DNA from: Opitutia bacterium
GTDB lineage: Bacteria > Verrucomicrobiota > Verrucomicrobiia > Opitutales > Opitutaceae
Direction: 5' to 3'
DNA length: 64,000 bases
NCBI GenBank assembly: GCA_016190985.1
Contig: JACPPI010000007.1
Coordinates: 62,001 to 126,000 of the forward strand
In this document: positions 6,211 to 13,374 of the stretch, piece after piece
How positions within the stretch are numbered: position 1 is the first letter of the stretch
Layout: each line of letters begins with the position of its first letter
The notes under the pieces: generated by a model
Database searches by the model: none
Seen by the model: the letters and a program-made list of their open reading frames with translations, nothing else
What the model was told of the DNA's origin: nothing
Program-made: the position numbers and the translations under genes

Positions 6211-8631
6211 TTCAGGCTTGAGGACGAGAGTGTGTTGCGCCGGCCCGGGGAGCAGCGGCGTGGGTTCGCCCTTCACCCAGGCGTCGTGGCCGGCGCGGTA
6301 AAAGGGCGACATCGGGTGGCCGCTCTGCCCGCCGGGCATGTGGAAGAGGCCCTCGGCCTCGTGGCCGGGCGAGACCACCATGCGCTCGGACTGGCCGAAG
6401 CGCCCGGTCTGCACGCGCGGCATGTCGGCGTCGCCGGGCAACCGGTCGGCCGGCATGTCGAGGAGACGGGCGATGGGCTTGGGCAGGAAACGCCCGAAGG
6501 GATGCTGCATGGCCAGGGTGTTGCGTGCGCCCCAAGTGAACTGCGCCAGCGGGCCGCCGGATTTCTTCACATCGGCCGCGAGATCGTCGGCCGCCGCGAG
6601 CAGCAGTTCCGGCCACGTGGCGTGCGCGGGGTTGAGCAGCCGTTCCGGCTTTTCGTGCACGAGCTGCCAGAGGGCGTCCTCAAAAATCAGGTTGCGCCAG
6701 TTGAAGGCGGCGTATGCGCGCTGCGCCGGCGCGACGAACGGCGCCAGCGCGCGCTCGGCCACGTGGAGGCGGAAGGCTTTCACCGCGCGGTAGGCGACGG
6801 AGCCGGTGCTCGCACGGCCGTCCCACGCGCGCACGGCGTCGCGGAGGTCGGCGCGGAATTTGTGGCCCGCCACCGCGTCGTCGGCGAGCACCTCCAGCAG
6901 GAATCTCTGCCAGCGGCCGAGAAACACGGCGCGGTCGTCGAGCTGGATGGCGAGCAGGTCGGCGGGCGCGGCCTTTTTGCCGGAGGCGATCAGTGCGAGG
7001 AGGTCGTCACGGATCTGCCCGGCGCGGGCACCGTCATCGTAGCCGCTGTCGCCGAGTCTTGAGTAGGCCTCGCCGCCGATCGGGCGGTTGTTGCCGGTCC
7101 AAACCGCGCCTTCCTTCGCGGGGAGATCGGCGGCCCGGCTGGCAGGCAGGGTCGTGACGACGGAAATTTCCTCGGGCTTGAGAAAGCCGTCCCAGCGGCG
7201 GTCGCCGTAAGCCCACGAGACCGGCACGCGGCCGTCGTAGCCGACACGGCGCGGCAGCAGCCCGAGGATGGTCCAGGCGATGTGGCCGTCGGCGTCGGCG
7301 ATGACCAGGTTCTCGTTGGGGAAACTGGCGCGATGGGCGAGGGCCACGGCCTCGGCGGTGGTGCGCACGTTGTCCATGGCGAGGAAATGCAGGTTGGTCG
7401 CCGCCGCGTCGTGCGCCGTCCAGCGCAGCACAAGGCCGCGGCCGTCTTTCGGGCCGTCGATGATCGGGCCCCACTCGGTCCACTTGGCGGTGAACGGCAC
7501 GGACTTTTCGCCCTTCACGCGGATTTCCTCGTGGCGCTCCTCGATCTCCTTCCAGCCGGCGGGCGCCTTGTAGAAACTGTGCGCAGTGGTCTCGGTCGCG
7601 AGGGTGATGACATCGGTCGTGTCCACATAGGCGTCGGTGAAACCCCAGGCGACGCGGCCATTGCTGCCGGCGACCATGAACGGCACGCCGGGCAGCGTGA
7701 CGCCGACCACGCGGCGCGGTCCGTCGGCCTCCGTCCACTGGAGCAGGGCGCGATACCAGATGTGCGGCACGTTGAGGTCGAGATGCATGTCGTTGGCGAG
7801 CAGCGCGGCCCCGGTGGCGGTGTGCGCGCCGGCGAGGGCGAAGGCGTTGGAGCCGACCACGCGCCGGCCCTCGGGCTCGGTCGCCGCGAGGCCGGCGGGC
7901 GGTGGGCCGGCCTTGCTGAAGCGCAACGGTGGCAGCGGGGCGGGCGCGAACGTGCTGCCGTCGAGCGCGGCGTCCCAGGAATTGCCGCGTGGGGCGAGGA
8001 ACTCCAGCCCCGCCGCACCGAGGGCGGTGCGCAGGGCGTCGCGGTTCAGGTCGAAGGCGCCCTTGTAGTCCTGCAGGTCGAACCACATGGCGTAGATGCA
8101 CAGCACCGAGTCCTCCTCGCGCCACGGCGCCGGGCGCGTGCGGATGACGAGGTATTCCCACGGGGTGTTGCCCAGCGCGGCGAGGCCGGCGTTGACGCCC
8201 GCGGTGTAGGCGGCGAGGACCGCGCGCTCGGCGGGCTCCGCCTGCGCGACGACCTGCGCCGCCAGCCGGCGGAAACCGTGGAGACGCGCGCTCTTGTCCA
8301 ACTCGACCGCGGCGGCGCCGAACAGCTCGGAGAGTTCGCCGGCGCCGCGCCGCCGCAGCAGGTCCATCTGGAAATAGCGCTCCTGGGCGTGGAGGAAACC
8401 CGTGGCGCGGGCCACGTCGGCGCGGGTCGCGCCCGTGATGGCGGGCATGCCGAGAGTGTCGCGCTCGATTTTCACCGGGGCGGACAGGCCGGCGATCGAC
8501 CGCTCACCGTCGAGCGGCGGCAGGCTGGCGCGCATTTGCCACCAACCCCAGGCGACGGCCGCCACGACGATGAGCAGAAGCCCGCCGAGCACGGCGGCGA
8601 TCCAACGGAGGCGGTGGCGCCACACGGCCAT
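6208..8631 (-). CDS. Penicillin acylase family (Ntn) amidohydrolase
   Basis: An 807-residue precursor of the penicillin-amidase/acyl-homoserine-lactone-acylase group. Residues 5-27 form a membrane anchor or uncleaved signal (LRWIAAVLGGLLLIVVAAVA). The alpha chain shows DTLGMPAITGATRADVARATGFLHAQERYFQMD. The self-cleavage site is in RRVVGSNAFALAG, where Ser becomes the N-terminal nucleophile of the beta chain; the oxyanion Asn lies later in NNRPIG. Substrates could be N-acyl amides such as AHL signals or beta-lactams; this cannot be decided from sequence. ATG 8631 is used because it directly precedes the membrane segment and is one base from the upstream stop codon, implying translational coupling. 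Confidence 0.9.
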   Translation of the reverse strand: MAVWRHRLRWIAAVLGGLLLIVVAAVAWGWWQMRASLPPLDGERSIAGLSAPVKIERDTLGMPAITGATRADVARATGFLHAQERYFQMDLLRRRGAGELSELFGAAAVELDKSARLHGFRRLAAQVVAQAEPAERAVLAAYTAGVNAGLAALGNTPWEYLVIRTRPAPWREEDSVLCIYAMWFDLQDYKGAFDLNRDALRTALGAAGLEFLAPRGNSWDAALDGSTFAPAPLPPLRFSKAGPPPAGLAATEPEGRRVVGSNAFALAGAHTATGAALLANDMHLDLNVPHIWYRALLQWTEADGPRRVVGVTLPGVPFMVAGSNGRVAWGFTDAYVDTTDVITLATETTAHSFYKAPAGWKEIEERHEEIRVKGEKSVPFTAKWTEWGPIIDGPKDGRGLVLRWTAHDAAATNLHFLAMDNVRTTAEAVALAHRASFPNENLVIADADGHIAWTILGLLPRRVGYDGRVPVSWAYGDRRWDGFLKPEEISVVTTLPASRAADLPAKEGAVWTGNNRPIGGEAYSRLGDSGYDDGARAGQIRDDLLALIASGKKAAPADLLAIQLDDRAVFLGRWQRFLLEVLADDAVAGHKFRADLRDAVRAWDGRASTGSVAYRAVKAFRLHVAERALAPFVAPAQRAYAAFNWRNLIFEDALWQLVHEKPERLLNPAHATWPELLLAAADDLAADVKKSGGPLAQFTWGARNTLAMQHPFGRFLPKPIARLLDMPADRLPGDADMPRVQTGRFGQSERMVVSPGHEAEGLFHMPGGQSGHPMSPFYRAGHDAWVKGEPTPLLPGPAQHTLVLKPE

Positions 8632-8632
8632 G

Positions 8633-9085
8633 TTACTCTTGTTCCCAGGCCCGGATGCTGACCGGGTCTCGACCCTCGTCGAAATCGAGGTAGTCAAACA
8701 TGGTCATGATCGGGGCGGCCTCCAACGCGCTCTGCTTGATGCGCCGGGCGAGCGTCTCGGCCATCCCGTCGCGGAAGCCGCATTTCATCATGAACTGGTT
8801 CCAGGCCTGGCACTCGTCGTCGGTGCGCGGCCCGCCTTTCCCGTGGCACCAGGCGAGGATTTCCTCGTCGGTGCCGCCGGCCAGCGTGCGGGCCTTGAGG
8901 TCGTCGTAATTCACGCGCAGAAAGGCGCAGGTGCGGCCGTCGAAGCCCTTGCCGAGGTTGGCGGCGTAGTCCTCGGGCGGGAGCCGGCCGGCGGCATGCA
9001 GGCGGATCTTGTCGAGCATGCGGCCGAAGAAGACGAGGCGGCCGACCTTGAGGTAGGGACTGCGGAGACCGGGAACAGCAGGCAT
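8633..9085 (-). CDS. DUF5069 domain protein
   Basis: A 150-residue cytosolic protein. It begins MPAVPGLRSPYLKVGRLVFF and contains GRMLDKIRLHAAGRLPPEDY and a WCHGKGGPRTDDECQAWNQFM segment, features of DUF5069 proteins found mainly in Verrucomicrobiota and Planctomycetota. No catalytic role is established. The stop codon is separated from the acylase start by a single base. Confidence 0.75.
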   Translation of the reverse strand: MPAVPGLRSPYLKVGRLVFFGRMLDKIRLHAAGRLPPEDYAANLGKGFDGRTCAFLRVNYDDLKARTLAGGTDEEILAWCHGKGGPRTDDECQAWNQFMMKCGFRDGMAETLARRIKQSALEAAPIMTMFDYLDFDEGRDPVSIRAWEQE

Positions 9086-9127
9086 GCCGCAGGATTCAGG
9101 ATTGCCGGGCCGGAATCCAGACGGAAT

Positions 9128-9400
9128 TCACTCGCGCCAGTAGTAGGCGAGGGTGGCGAGGAGCCCGAGGAGGAAGGTCGGGGCGTTGATCCAGAGCTGG
9201 TGGAAGGGCACGGCGTAGTGGTGCACCGCCCAGATGACCGCCACGTGCTTCACCGCGATCAGGCCCCAGCAGAGAAGGATGAGTTTTTCCAGGCGCGGAT
9301 TGCGCGGCACCGGCCGCACCGCCTGCACTTCCGCGACAAAGGCCTCCTCATAGGTTCCAGGCGGGCGGCGGACGATCCACTGGAGCAGGTTGGCGAACAT
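9128..9400 (-). CDS. Small membrane protein
   Basis: A 90-residue protein with two predicted membrane segments, LILLCWGLIAVKHVAVIWAV (about 41-60) and the C-terminal FLLGLLATLAYYW. The first 35 residues are soluble and basic. I do not recognise it. The ATG at 9400 follows a region with no other open frame; an upstream in-frame codon at 9436 is less likely because the extension is Arg/Cys-rich noise. Downstream of it is the DUF5069 gene on the same strand. Confidence 0.6.
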   Translation of the reverse strand: MFANLLQWIVRRPPGTYEEAFVAEVQAVRPVPRNPRLEKLILLCWGLIAVKHVAVIWAVHHYAVPFHQLWINAPTFLLGLLATLAYYWRE

Positions 9401-9472
9401 CCGCCGACACCCTAGTCCCCGCGCGGAGAAAAGCAAAGCCCGCCTTGGGAATCAGGTCCGCCACCCAAGGCC

Positions 9473-9493
9473 AATGTTCGCAATACGAACATT
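9473..9493. promoter_or_regulatory. Palindromic operator-like site, copy 1
   Basis: A 21-bp palindrome with arms of 10 around a central base and one arm mismatch (left arm AATGTTCGCA, right arm TACGAACATT). It overlaps the stop codon of the small HTH gene. Confidence 0.6.
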
Positions 9494-9851
9494 ACGCCTT
9501 GCGCCCGGCCCGGCTCGCGCTGAGGCGCTGCCGGGAATACCATTCGAGGAGCCGCAGCGTGCGCTCGGCATCCGGCATGGCGGCCTGGGTGACAAAGTAG
9601 TCGCTGATGCGTCCGCGATGCAGTCCCAGTTCATGGGCGAGGAGCGCCTTGGCCCCGCGGCGCTGCAGCAGAGGGTGGATGGCCACGACGAGTGCGCGCC
9701 ACAGCGGGGTCTCGACGCCGGGACGCAGGGTGGCACCTCGGGGAATGGGGGCGGGTTTCAGCTTCTGCCGGGCCACGCGATCAAGCACACGCGCGGCCGC
9801 CGAGACAGCCTCACCCATGGCCAGAAGCTGGCCGAGCTTGGAATAAGACAT
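9492..9851 (-). CDS. Small helix-turn-helix protein, putative autoregulator
   Basis: A 119-residue basic protein. The C-terminal half contains LLAHELGLHRGRISDYF, which fits a lambda-repressor-like helix-turn-helix (two helices, turn at Gly-Leu, recognition helix RGRISDYF), followed by PDAERTLRLLEWYSRQ. The N-terminal half is predicted helical with no recognisable domain. Its ATG lies two bases from one copy of a palindrome found three times around the gene, so it may bind those sites and repress itself; little room is left for a ribosome-binding site, suggesting a leaderless transcript. DNA target and ligand are unknown. It follows tag on the same strand. Confidence 0.65.
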   Translation of the reverse strand: MSYSKLGQLLAMGEAVSAAARVLDRVARQKLKPAPIPRGATLRPGVETPLWRALVVAIHPLLQRRGAKALLAHELGLHRGRISDYFVTQAAMPDAERTLRLLEWYSRQRLSASRAGRKA

Positions 9852-9852
9852 G

Positions 9853-9871
9853 ATGTTCGTATTACGAACAT
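9853..9871. promoter_or_regulatory. Palindromic operator-like site, copy 2
   Basis: ATGTTCGTATTACGAACAT, a perfect 9+1+9 palindrome that ends one base from the start codon of the small HTH gene, where bound protein would block transcription or translation initiation. Confidence 0.65.
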
Positions 9872-9922
9872 TGCCTGGCCGGGCAAGCTGTTTCCAGTCG
9901 TGGAATGAGGCAACTAGAAACG

Positions 9923-9943
9923 AATGTTCGTAATACGAACATT
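9923..9943. promoter_or_regulatory. Palindromic operator-like site, copy 3
   Basis: A perfect 10+1+10 palindrome (arms AATGTTCGTA and TACGAACATT) between the tag stop codon and the HTH gene, 71 bp centre-to-centre from copy 2. Confidence 0.65.
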
Positions 9944-9961
9944 GGGTTGGCAACGGATCGA

Positions 9962-10552
9962 TCAGCGGGAGCGGGGTGGCATTCGGCGCCGCCGGGCGCA
10001 GGCGGCGTGGCGGGGACAGCTGACGAGGTGGTCGTTGACCATCCCCGTCGCCTGCATGAAGGCGTAGCAGATAGTGGTGCCGACGAACTTGAAGCCGCGC
10101 TTCTTCAGATCCTGGCTCAGGGCGTCGGACTCCGCGGTGCGGACCGGAATCTGCGTGTGTTTCTTCAGGTCGTGCTGGATCGGCCGTCCGTCCACGAAGC
10201 GCCACAGGTAGCGGTCGAAGCCGCCGAACTCCGCCTGCACGGCGAGGAAGGCCCGGGCGTTGAGCACGGAGGCCGCGACCTTCAGCCGGTTGCGGACGAT
10301 ACCGGCGTCCGCCAGCAGGCGGGCCTCGTCCTTCGGGCCGTAACGGGCGATGCGCGCGGCGTCGAAGCCGTGATAGGCCGCGCGGTAGCTCGCGCGCTTT
10401 TTCAGGATGGTGGACCAGCTCAGCCCGGCCTGCGCGCCCTCAAGGATGAGCATCTCGAACAAATGGCGGTCGTCGTGGGAGGGCACGCCCCACTCGGTGT
10501 CGTGGTAGGCATGGTTGATCTCGGCCTCGGCCCAAGGGCAGCGGTTTTTCAT
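9962..10552 (-). CDS. tag: DNA-3-methyladenine glycosylase I
   Basis: A 196-residue base-excision-repair enzyme that removes 3-methyladenine from alkylated DNA. It begins MKNRCPWAEAEINHAYHDTEWG with the zinc-ligand Cys and the Tag signature YHDTEWGVP, then FEMLILEGAQAGLSW containing the catalytic-site Glu, and the C-terminal zinc ligands in GTTICYAFMQATGMVNDHLVSCPRH (Cys, His, Cys, His pattern). Length matches the family; the last dozen residues are Arg/Pro-rich. It diverges from the YebC-family gene and sits upstream of the palindrome-flanked HTH gene. Confidence 0.95.
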   Translation of the reverse strand: MKNRCPWAEAEINHAYHDTEWGVPSHDDRHLFEMLILEGAQAGLSWSTILKKRASYRAAYHGFDAARIARYGPKDEARLLADAGIVRNRLKVAASVLNARAFLAVQAEFGGFDRYLWRFVDGRPIQHDLKKHTQIPVRTAESDALSQDLKKRGFKFVGTTICYAFMQATGMVNDHLVSCPRHAACARRRRMPPRSR

Positions 10553-10652
10553 CCCGGCAGGTTAGCACAGGCTCGTGACAACGTCATGTCGGGAGTGGCG
10601 GCCGCGTTCGGTCTTGCCCGGCTGGCGGGGTTCCGCGTATATCTGGCCGCCT

Positions 10653-11387
10653 ATGGGACGCCAATGGCTGCATGCGAAACGCGCGATCGTGAACCTGAAG
10701 AAGGGCCAGACGGTCGGCAAGATGGTGAAGGAGATCACGGTCGCCGCCAAGCTCGGCGGCGGTGATCCCGAGGGCAACGCCCGGCTGCACGCCGCGATCG
10801 AGAAGGCGAAGAAGGCCAGCGTGACGCGCGACGCCATCGAGCGCGCCATCGCCAAGGGCACTGGCGTGGGCGGCGACAAGACGCACCTCGACCACGTGAT
10901 TTTCGAGGGCTACGCGCCGCACAAGGTGCCGGTCATCGTCGAGTGCATGACCGACAACCACCAGCGCATCACCCCGGAGATCCGGTTCCTGTTTAAGGCC
11001 GGCATCCTCGGCACGGCGGGCAGCAACAAGTTTTTGTTCGACCACGTCGGCCTCGTCGAGGCCTGGCACGCGGCCGACGCCGGGCTCGACGCGGAAGCCG
11101 TCGCGATCGAGGCGGGCGCGAACGATTTCGAGCCTCTGAGCCACGCGCAGAACGACGACATCCCGGAGGGCGTCGCGGGCGTGCGCTTCAGCACCGACCT
11201 GAAGGCGGTGCACGCCGTGTCCGTCTGGCTGAAGCAGCACGGCTGGCACGTGGTCACGAGCGAGATCGGCTATCTGGCCAAATCCTTCCCCGAGCTGGAC
11301 GACACGGCGCGCGGCGCGGTCGGCGAGTTCCTGCAGGCGCTGGAGGACCACGACGACGTGCAGCGCGTGTGGGCGGCGGTGAAATGA
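10653..11387 (+). CDS. YebC/PmpR family regulator (TACO1-like)
   Basis: A 244-residue protein of the YebC family. It starts MGRQWLHAKRAIVNLKKGQT, then KMVKEITVAAKLGGGDPEGNARL and the conserved KASVTRDAIERAIAKGTG; the middle has YEGYAPHKVPVIVECMTDN-type sequence (here FEGYAPHKVPVIVECMTDN). Members bind DNA as regulators or act on the ribosome to relieve stalling at proline stretches. I used the ATG at 10653 because the family N terminus (MGRxW) is invariant. It is divergent from tag. Confidence 0.92.
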   Translation: MGRQWLHAKRAIVNLKKGQTVGKMVKEITVAAKLGGGDPEGNARLHAAIEKAKKASVTRDAIERAIAKGTGVGGDKTHLDHVIFEGYAPHKVPVIVECMTDNHQRITPEIRFLFKAGILGTAGSNKFLFDHVGLVEAWHAADAGLDAEAVAIEAGANDFEPLSHAQNDDIPEGVAGVRFSTDLKAVHAVSVWLKQHGWHVVTSEIGYLAKSFPELDDTARGAVGEFLQALEDHDDVQRVWAAVK

Positions 11388-11410
11388 GGTCGCGGCACCG
11401 CGCATCCTGA

Positions 11411-11435
11411 GTCGCGAGCAAGCCCGCTCCCACAG
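11411..11435. repeat. REP-like half element
   Basis: GTCGCGAGCAAGCCCGCTCC is close to the repetitive extragenic palindrome core known from pseudomonads (reverse strand GGAGCGGGCTTGCTCGCGA). It sits just after the yebC-family stop codon; a degenerate relative is seen near 18607-18627. Confidence 0.4.
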
Positions 11436-11457
11436 CTTCAACCCGCCGCCGGTGAAA

Positions 11458-11490
11458 CAAAAAACCCTGCGCGGTTGAGTTCGCAGGGTC
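11458..11490 (-). terminator. Intrinsic terminator, distal of a tandem pair
   Basis: On the minus strand CCCTGCG and CGCAGGG pair around a 10-base loop and are followed by TTTTTTG. It would end the transcript of malQ and the Lys-rich peptide. Confidence 0.7.
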
Positions 11491-11494
11491 CCGG

Positions 11495-11524
11495 GAAAAA
11501 CGCCGGCTCAAAAAGAGCCGGCGT
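11495..11524 (-). terminator. Intrinsic terminator, proximal of a tandem pair
   Basis: ACGCCGGCTC and GAGCCGGCGT form a perfect 10-bp stem with a five-T loop on the minus strand, followed by TTTTT. It lies about 30 bases after the stop codon of the Lys-rich micro-gene. Confidence 0.85.
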
Positions 11525-11555
11525 CGAGGGGAGAGAGAATAAAGCAACGCGAACG

Positions 11556-11597
11556 TTACTTCTTCTTTTTCTTAGCTGCCTTTTTCTTTTTAGCCAT
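11556..11597 (-). CDS. 13-residue Lys/Ala micro-peptide
   Basis: The minus strand reads MAKKKKAAKKKKK followed by TAA, so apart from Met the peptide is three Ala and nine Lys. It is preceded by an A/T-rich stretch (11600-11690) unlike the surrounding coding DNA, which could hold a promoter, and it is followed by two consecutive intrinsic terminators, so the region looks like a small transcription unit. Short Lys/Ala-rich proteins resembling histone H1 tails occur in Verrucomicrobiota and Chlamydiota; a nucleic-acid-binding role is plausible but inferred. The alternative is an A-rich RNA element with an accidental frame. Confidence 0.5.
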   Translation of the reverse strand: MAKKKKAAKKKKK

Positions 11598-11719
11598 GAC
11601 GCAGTGTCGGAAATTTTCCGCGCACTTGCACTAAAAATATGCGCGGTGGCGAAAAATAATTCCGGCGCAGAAAATTTCGGAAAGACGGCGCGCACAAAAC
11701 TTTTCCGCGCGGGGATTTT

Positions 11720-13300
11720 TCAGCGGCCGTAAAGCGTCGCGAGTTCGCGAAGATAAGCTGTCGTGGAACCGGAGAGTTTCTCCAGCGCGGCCGCACGATA
11801 GCGCCACCGCCAGTTGCCCTGCGCCTGCGAGGGCGTGTTGAAGCGCGCGGCGGCGCCGAGCGAGAAAACATCCTGGAGCGGGATGAGGGCGAGGCGCGAG
11901 GCGCAGGCGTAGCAGGCGCGGATGAAATCCCAGGCGACATCGCGGCCGTCGACGCGCAGGTAGCGGCGCACGTGGTCGCGCTCGGCCTCGGGCGCGGCCT
12001 GATACCAGCCGGCGGTCGTGTTGTTGTCGTGCGTGCCGGGGTAGATGACGCTGTTCGGGGCGGCGTTGTGCGGCAGGTAGGAATTTTTCGCGTCGCCGCC
12101 CCAGGCGAACTGGAGCACGAGCATGCCGGGCAAGCCGGTGTCGTCGCGCAGTTGCACGACGGAGTCGGTCATGACGCCGAGATCCTCGGCGATGATGCGG
12201 GCCTGCGGCAGCGCGCGCTGGAAGGCGCGGAACAGGTCGAGGCCGGGGCCGGGCACCCAGGCGCCGACGCGCGCGTTCTTCGCCGGAAAGGGGATGCGCC
12301 AACAGGCGTCGAACCCGCGGAAGTGGTCGATGCGCACGACATCGCACACGGCGAAGGTGGCGCGCAGGCGGGCGAGCCACCAGGCGTAGCCGTCGGCGCG
12401 GTGGGCGGACCAGCGGTAGAGCGGGTTGCCCCAGAGCTGGCCGTCGGCGGAAAAATAGTCCGGCGGCACGCCGGCAACCGCGAGCGGGAGCAGCGTCTTG
12501 GGATCGAGTTCGAACAGGCCGGGGTTGGCCCACGCGTCGGCGGAGTCGGCGGCGACGAAGATGGGCAGGTCGCCGATGATCTCGACGCCGCGCTCGCGGG
12601 CGGCGGCGCGGAGCTGCGTCCACTGGCCGAAGAAGAGATACTGCCCGAACCGGCAGGCGGCGATGGCGTCGGCGAGCTGCGCGCGGAGCGGGGATTTCCT
12701 CGCGCGGTTGAAATCGCGGAGTTCCGCCGGCCATTCCCACCAGGCGGCGCCCTGGAAATGATCCTTCAGCGCGCGGAAATAGGCGTAGGCGTCGAGCCAG
12801 TGCGCGTGCTCCCGGCAGAAGGCCGCGAAGTCACCGTAGGGCAGGGCGGGTGTCTTTTCCCGGTAGCGCGCGGCGGCGGCGGCGAGGAGGCGCGGCTTGA
12901 GCTCGTAGAGGGCGCCGTAGTCGGTGGCGTCGGGCGGCAGCGCCGCGAGCGGGGCGAGGTCGGCGGCCTTGAGCAGGCCGAAGGGAACCAGCGCGGCGAG
13001 ATCGATGAGGCAGGGATTGCCGGCGAAGGCGGAGAAGCACTGGTAGGGCGAGTCGCCGTAGCCGGTGGGGCCGAGCGGGCAGACCTGCCAGTATTTCATC
13101 CCGGCCTCCCGCAGGAAATCGAGGAAGCGCACGGCGTGGCGGTCGAGCACACCGCAGCCCTGGTCGCCGGGCAGGGCGGTCGGGTGCAGCAGCACGCCGG
13201 CGCCGCGCGCCTGCAGCCAGTGGAAGAGCGGCCCGCCTTCGCCGGGAGGCTTCGGCGCGGCAAGGAGCGGGGCGGCGGACTTCGGGCGGGAGCGATTCAC
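11720..13300 (-). CDS. malQ: 4-alpha-glucanotransferase (amylomaltase, GH77)
   Basis: A 526-residue GH77 enzyme that transfers alpha-1,4-glucan segments in maltodextrin or glycogen metabolism. Key motifs: GAGVLLHPTALPGDQGCG near residue 33, WQVCPLGPTGYGDSPYQ, DLPIFVAADSADAW, the nucleophile region VVRIDHFRGF, the acid/base Glu in ARIIAEDLG, and YPGTHDNNTTAGWY near the C terminus. Length and order fit bacterial amylomaltases. About 30 N-terminal residues (to GEGGPLF) are poorly conserved, so an internal start is possible. It is cytosolic, and follows ggt on the same strand. Confidence 0.95.
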   Translation of the reverse strand: MNRSRPKSAAPLLAAPKPPGEGGPLFHWLQARGAGVLLHPTALPGDQGCGVLDRHAVRFLDFLREAGMKYWQVCPLGPTGYGDSPYQCFSAFAGNPCLIDLAALVPFGLLKAADLAPLAALPPDATDYGALYELKPRLLAAAAARYREKTPALPYGDFAAFCREHAHWLDAYAYFRALKDHFQGAAWWEWPAELRDFNRARKSPLRAQLADAIAACRFGQYLFFGQWTQLRAAARERGVEIIGDLPIFVAADSADAWANPGLFELDPKTLLPLAVAGVPPDYFSADGQLWGNPLYRWSAHRADGYAWWLARLRATFAVCDVVRIDHFRGFDACWRIPFPAKNARVGAWVPGPGLDLFRAFQRALPQARIIAEDLGVMTDSVVQLRDDTGLPGMLVLQFAWGGDAKNSYLPHNAAPNSVIYPGTHDNNTTAGWYQAAPEAERDHVRRYLRVDGRDVAWDFIRACYACASRLALIPLQDVFSLGAAARFNTPSQAQGNWRWRYRAAALEKLSGSTTAYLRELATLYGR

Positions 13301-13327
13301 CCCGGAATGAGAACGGGGAACGGGAAG

Positions 13328-13344
13328 GAGAACGAGAAAGATTT
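13328..13344 (-). repeat. Pyrimidine-rich motif (copy 3)
   Basis: AAATCTTTCTCGTTCTCC on the minus strand between the gamma-glutamyltransferase stop codon and malQ, the same sequence family as the tracts at 2650, 6190 and 44233. Confidence 0.55.
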
Positions 13345-13364
13345 GCGGGGTGAGGGCACCCCGC
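13345..13364. repeat. Short palindromic repeat GCGGGGTG-ARGG-CACCCCGC
   Basis: An 8-bp perfect stem with a four-base loop. The same 20-mer apart from one base occurs at 42411-42430, so this is a dispersed intergenic hairpin family. Confidence 0.6.
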
Positions 13365-13374
13365 CTCCCGGGGT

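Noticed and set aside
9853-9943. LexA (SOS) boxes
   Set aside because: Half-sites match the verrucomicrobial LexA half-sites, but the spacing is 7 bases instead of 4, so I list them as sites for an unknown regulator.
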